DNA of 64,000 nt from an uncultured Clostridium sp. (GTDB lineage: Bacteria; Bacillota; Clostridia; Lachnospirales; Lachnospiraceae): positions 1 to 64,000 of the forward strand of contig NZ_URHZ01000018.1 of NCBI RefSeq assembly GCF_900547735.1, given 5' to 3'. The notes beneath the pieces were generated by a model. It did not search any database. It was not told where the DNA came from and saw only the letters and a program-made list of their open reading frames with translations. Shown one piece after another: positions 60,979 to 64,000 of this stretch. Both the position numbers and the translations under genes were made by a program. Within the stretch, counting starts at the first letter, position 1; each line of letters begins with the position of its first letter.

Positions 60979-61015
60979 AAAAAAACAGAGCGGCCGAAAC
61001 TTCGGCACGCTCTGT
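60979..61015 (-). terminator. Intrinsic terminator after the NTF2-like genes
   Basis: ACAGAGCG...CCGAA and TTCGG...CGCTCTGT arms, followed by a T run on the minus strand, 20 bases after the stop at 61036. Confidence 0.85.
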
Positions 61016-61035
61016 TGAAACTGCTCTCAAATACA

Positions 61036-61551
61036 TTAATACGCTTTGCTGTAATCTACATACAGCCAGCACGGAAGTCCTTCTTCTCCAAGCTGTTTTG
61101 GATAATCCGTCTGGTAATTGGCCGGTACGCGGATCCAGCATTCACGGTCAATCTTTAATTCTCCGTCCACCTTTTTCACCCTCAGGTCAACCGCGTTGAT
61201 GTAGGCCCTGACAATCTCCCCCGTCTCCATGTGGGTGCATTCCTGTCTTACCTGACAGCATACGATTCCGCTTCTGATATCAATGATCATGAAACCGTCC
61301 GGGTCTTTATAAAAGAATTTTCTCAGATACCGCGGCGCTGAATTAACCCAGTAACCGAGCCAGCCCTTTTTACCGCGGTTGTGCGGCCAGTCATTCTCGC
61401 GCGACATGAAATCCTCTGCATAAAAGTTTTCCAGCCTCTTTTTGCTTCCCTCTTTGTCTCTGGGATCAATCTTGTTAAGTTCCTCAAAATAGCTCTCGAT
61501 AAATGCTTTTACTTCTTCCCTGTCAAATACATCCTCTAAAAACTGCAGCAT
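61036..61551 (-). CDS. NTF2/SnoaL-like protein, paralogue 2
   Basis: This 171-residue protein has an N-terminal helix (EEVKAFIESYFEELNKID) and the cone-shaped alpha+beta pattern of NTF2-like folds. It shares with the next gene upstream the pattern 'WP...W...V.N.P', 'ID..SGI.CCQ.R', 'DGE.K..RE...R.P' and 'W.Y.DYS'. Family members are isomerases, dehydratases or binding proteins; no catalytic set can be assigned. It is probably co-transcribed with its paralogue (26-base gap) and the TRAP genes. Confidence 0.78.
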   Translation of the reverse strand: MLQFLEDVFDREEVKAFIESYFEELNKIDPRDKEGSKKRLENFYAEDFMSRENDWPHNRGKKGWLGYWVNSAPRYLRKFFYKDPDGFMIIDIRSGIVCCQVRQECTHMETGEIVRAYINAVDLRVKKVDGELKIDRECWIRVPANYQTDYPKQLGEEGLPCWLYVDYSKAY

Positions 61552-61577
61552 AGTCCTTCCTCCTTATCCCTGCCTGA

Positions 61578-62099
61578 TTAAACCGAAACCTGAGCTTCCA
61601 GCTCTGTAGAATAGTCCATATACATCCAGCTTTCCATCTCCCTTGGATTGTTCTTCTCCATGGAATCAGCCTGAAAATAGCATGGGAAACGGCAGATATG
61701 CTCTCTGTAAAATTTCACTTCGCCATCCTCGATACGGCACTGGAACGTAGCGTGGTTCATAATACAGCGTACATTCTTTTTGAGGGCCACATCATAGACA
61801 TCCTCCCTCATCTGGATGCAGCAGAGGCCCGTCTCCGGATCAATGCATACATAACCGTACGGCTTGTCTATATTGATGTCATAGCGGTGGTTTGGATAGT
61901 TGTCTACCAAAACGGCCATCCACTCGTCCAGTCCCGTAAGGGACGGCCAGCAGCGGCGCCTTGTGATCAAATCTTTAGAAAAGTATTTTGCCACACTCGA
62001 CTTTCCATCTTCCAGCCCCTGCTCCGGAACATCCTCGAAATTATTAAAATAGTCACTGATCAGCTTGTACATATTTTCATAGGTCAGTTTTGTCTCCAT
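61578..62099 (-). CDS. NTF2/SnoaL-like protein, paralogue 1
   Basis: This 173-residue protein is homologous to 61036-61551 and has a conserved central CCIQMRED strand and FYREHICRFPCY strand. The N-terminal helix is LTYENMYKLISDYFNNFED. It is close to a TRAP transporter on the same strand. The inference is that both paralogues act on, or bind, the imported carboxylate-like substrate. The exact reaction is unknown. Confidence 0.78.
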   Translation of the reverse strand: METKLTYENMYKLISDYFNNFEDVPEQGLEDGKSSVAKYFSKDLITRRRCWPSLTGLDEWMAVLVDNYPNHRYDINIDKPYGYVCIDPETGLCCIQMREDVYDVALKKNVRCIMNHATFQCRIEDGEVKFYREHICRFPCYFQADSMEKNNPREMESWMYMDYSTELEAQVSV

Positions 62100-62213
62100 T
62101 TTTTTCCTCCTTACATTTCACTGTTATAATTCTTAACTTATGCAGATTCCGCATTACCTGCCGGTTACGCTCTCGCGAAAAGCGTGCCGCCCATTACCGT
62201 CGGTCTCTGCGTT

Positions 62214-63512
62214 TTATATGATATTCGGCAGCCAGGTGGCAATTTCCGGAAATGCCAGTAAAAGTCCTGCCAGAATGACCATACACCCTAAATACGGCCA
62301 GATGCCCTTAAAGATAACCGGAAGCGGTATATCCGGGCACTGGTTGCCAATGATATAAACATTCAGTCCAACCGGAGGCGTAATCAGCCCCATTGATGCG
62401 ACAATTACGATGATAATGCCGAACCAGATCGGATCATAACCAAGTTTTGTAATTACGGGATAAAATACGGGAACCGTCAGCATAATCAGCGCCAGGCTGT
62501 CCATAAAGCAGCCGCCCAGCAGATACACTCCCATAATCAGCAGCATAATAACAAATGCGGGTACATTTAAACCGGACACCGTGGCCGCAAGCGTACTCGG
62601 AATCCTGCTTATTGCCATAAAGTGACCGAACACCGTAGCACCTGCCACAATCGCCATTACCATACAGCTCATTTCCACCGTCTCATGGATGGCCCTCCAG
62701 GTATCCTGAAGACTCAGCGTTCCCTTAATTCTTCCCAGAACAAAGGCTCCCGCCGCTCCTATGGCTCCCGCCTGCGTCGGTGTAAACCATCCGATCATCA
62801 TTCCTCCTATTACCAGAATGAACAGGATGGCCATGTCCAGGATCCCGGTCAGAGATTTCATTTTTTCCTGAAATGTTGTTTTTTCTCCGGCCGGACCATA
62901 ATCCGGATGCTTTTTGCAGGTCAGTCCGACTGCGATACACATCAGAATTGTAAGGATAATGCCGGGAACAATTCCCGCGGCAAATAATTTTGATATATTC
63001 TGTTCCGTCATGACACCGTAAATAATTAAAATTCCGCTTGGCGGTATCAGGATTCCCAGACATCCGGCAGAGGCGACCGACGCCGTCGCCAGGCTGTCAT
63101 CATATTTATAACGTTTCATTTCCGGCAGCGTCACCTTACCCATTGTGGCGGCAGCGGCATTGGATGAACCGCTGATTGCCCCGAACAGGGCGCAGGCCGC
63201 GACCGTTGCAATCGCCAGGCCTCCCCGGACGGCCCCAAGAATCTTATAGGCACAGTCGTAGAGTTTAGTGCTGACCTTGGAATAAAAACACAATGTTCCC
63301 ATCAGCGTAAAAAGCGGCATTGTCGTAAATGAATACGAGGTAAATGATTCATAAAAATCCGCCACCAGTATGTTGAGCGCGGCTGCCGGTGAATTCAAAA
63401 CGGCAAATCCAACCGTTCCCACCGCCACCATCGCCACAGCGACCGGTACGCTTAATGCAAAGAGCAGCACCATAATCAGGCAGCCGATTATTCCTATTTG
63501 TATTGGCGTCAC
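62214..63512 (-). CDS. TRAP transporter large permease (DctM family)
   Basis: This 432-residue membrane protein has about 12 helices. DctM signatures are TMPLFTLMGTLCFYSKVSTK, LFGAISGSSNAAAATMGKVT, CLGILIPPSGILIIYGVMTE and VASMGLITPPVGLNVYIIGN. It imports organic acids or similar anions using a Na+ gradient, together with a small subunit and an extracytoplasmic binding protein. Ribosome site GGGAGAGGGGGAAAC precedes the ATG. It lies 19 bases after the small subunit gene. Confidence 0.94.
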   Translation of the reverse strand: MTPIQIGIIGCLIMVLLFALSVPVAVAMVAVGTVGFAVLNSPAAALNILVADFYESFTSYSFTTMPLFTLMGTLCFYSKVSTKLYDCAYKILGAVRGGLAIATVAACALFGAISGSSNAAAATMGKVTLPEMKRYKYDDSLATASVASAGCLGILIPPSGILIIYGVMTEQNISKLFAAGIVPGIILTILMCIAVGLTCKKHPDYGPAGEKTTFQEKMKSLTGILDMAILFILVIGGMMIGWFTPTQAGAIGAAGAFVLGRIKGTLSLQDTWRAIHETVEMSCMVMAIVAGATVFGHFMAISRIPSTLAATVSGLNVPAFVIMLLIMGVYLLGGCFMDSLALIMLTVPVFYPVITKLGYDPIWFGIIIVIVASMGLITPPVGLNVYIIGNQCPDIPLPVIFKGIWPYLGCMVILAGLLLAFPEIATWLPNII

Positions 63513-63531
63513 TTTGTTTCCCCCTCTCCCC

Positions 63532-64000
63532 TTATGCTCCCGCCCTGCCTGTCAGCAGGTACTGAACCGTCTGAAATGCAGTGACGGCGGCCGTCCACAG
63601 AAATCCCGCCGCCAGGATATAATAGTACGGATAGATCTTCCAGCTTATGGACATCATTTTCTGTCCCGAGACCGCCATTCCGTTCCCGCTTTTAAAACAT
63701 TGAATCGAAAGGAAGCCGTAAAACAGGAACAGAATTACAAATACCCCCAGTTCTGTCACTTTGGCCGCTCCCGGCGGAAAATGTTCCGTAAGCATCGTAA
63801 CGCGGACAAAACCGTTCTGGTACTGATATCCCGCATATCCCAGACACACCGCCATCAACAGCAGATAACCCGTATAATCCACCGGTATCGGAAAAGCCCG
63901 TCCCAATATTTTATTAAATACCACTGCTAAAACGACATTCAATACCATGCCGACTATCATAATGCATGCCAGATGATAACAGAGTCTGTTCACTCCTTTG
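63532..64000 (-). CDS. TRAP transporter small permease (DctQ family), 5' end cut
   Basis: This four-helix membrane protein of at least 153 residues has VLNVVLAVVFNKILGRAFPI, PVDYTGYLLLMAVCLGYAGY and FGKSGNGM-type loops, as in DctQ. A GTG at 63993 lies only a base or two after AAAGGAG. The frame remains open to the window edge, so the true start may lie outside. The binding-protein gene (dctP) is expected just upstream, beyond the window. Confidence 0.88.
   Translation of the reverse strand, partial: KGVNRLCYHLACIMIVGMVLNVVLAVVFNKILGRAFPIPVDYTGYLLLMAVCLGYAGYQYQNGFVRVTMLTEHFPPGAAKVTELGVFVILFLFYGFLSIQCFKSGNGMAVSGQKMMSISWKIYPYYYILAAGFLWTAAVTAFQTVQYLLTGRAGA

Noticed and set aside
60785..61141. 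N-terminal extension of PcrA
   Set aside because: The normal PcrA start lies at 60784, and the extension overlaps the upstream terminator region and has low-complexity random sequence.
1..64000. Insertion sequence or prophage
   Set aside because: No transposase, integrase or phage structural gene was found; only non-autonomous-looking repeats are present.

Overview
The window looks like chromosome of a gut-type Lachnospiraceae (Clostridia), most like the Enterocloster / [Clostridium] clostridioforme group. The evidence is moderate G+C, strong AGGAGG-type ribosome sites, many Cys-lipobox lipoproteins, a class F flavodiiron protein, a PcrA with a Gly-rich linker, a cobalamin riboswitch, c-di-GMP enzymes and a TRAP transporter. 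The genus is an inference. Almost all genes lie on the minus strand. The exceptions are an HPr-like gene, an acetyltransferase pair (7.7-9.2 kb), a YeeE/YedE pair (40.2-41.4 kb), and an RNA/slipin locus (56.0-57.7 kb).

Layout. 0.4-7.0 kb: HPr-like protein, flavodiiron/rubredoxin/NADH-oxidoreductase fusion, nucleoside hydrolase, membrane-anchored lipase and polysaccharide deacetylase. 7.2-15.2 kb: a decayed pentapeptide-repeat gene, acetyltransferases, TraX, a lone prepilin, a lipoprotein, a YoaK-type membrane protein and a MATE exporter. 15.4-20.9 kb: HflK-HflC-tautomerase operon, a large lipoprotein and an FMN reductase. 21.4-27.4 kb: a cobalamin-riboswitch operon with a surface lipoprotein CbiK-type chelatase, a two-domain lipoprotein and a complete FecBCD-type importer. 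28-31 kb: xylulokinase, S51 peptidase, methyltransferase. 31.9-35.7 kb: a c-di-GMP operon (diguanylate cyclase plus GGDEF/EAL protein). 36-39.4 kb: VanZ, lipoprotein, DUF3781-like protein and GNAT, separated by minisatellites. 41.7-48.5 kb: a sensory cluster (double-GntR regulator, chemoreceptor, hybrid histidine kinase, sugar-type binding lipoprotein). 49.0-51.7 kb: an AT-rich pair of zinc-ribbon membrane proteins. 52-55.9 kb: RlmD-type methyltransferase and two WYL regulators. 57.9-61 kb: small acidic-tailed membrane protein and PcrA. 61-64 kb: two NTF2-like paralogues and TRAP permeases running off the right edge.

The most striking signal is at about 56.04-56.26 kb. A non-coding stretch folds, by reading, into a circularly permuted tRNA-like module: anticodon-type stem, 5-nt variable region, T arm with a GGTTCGAATCC core, acceptor stem closed by a GAAA tetraloop, then a D arm with GG. 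This is the architecture of bacterial YrlA-type Y RNAs. It sits 340 bp upstream of a soluble slipin (SPFH) gene, with no Ro60/Rsr or RtcB gene in the window.

The intergenic DNA is unusually rich in repeats: three dispersed hairpin or inverted-repeat families, and at least seven unrelated minisatellites (15-31 bp units) lying between neighbouring genes. One minisatellite extends the C-terminus of a protein.
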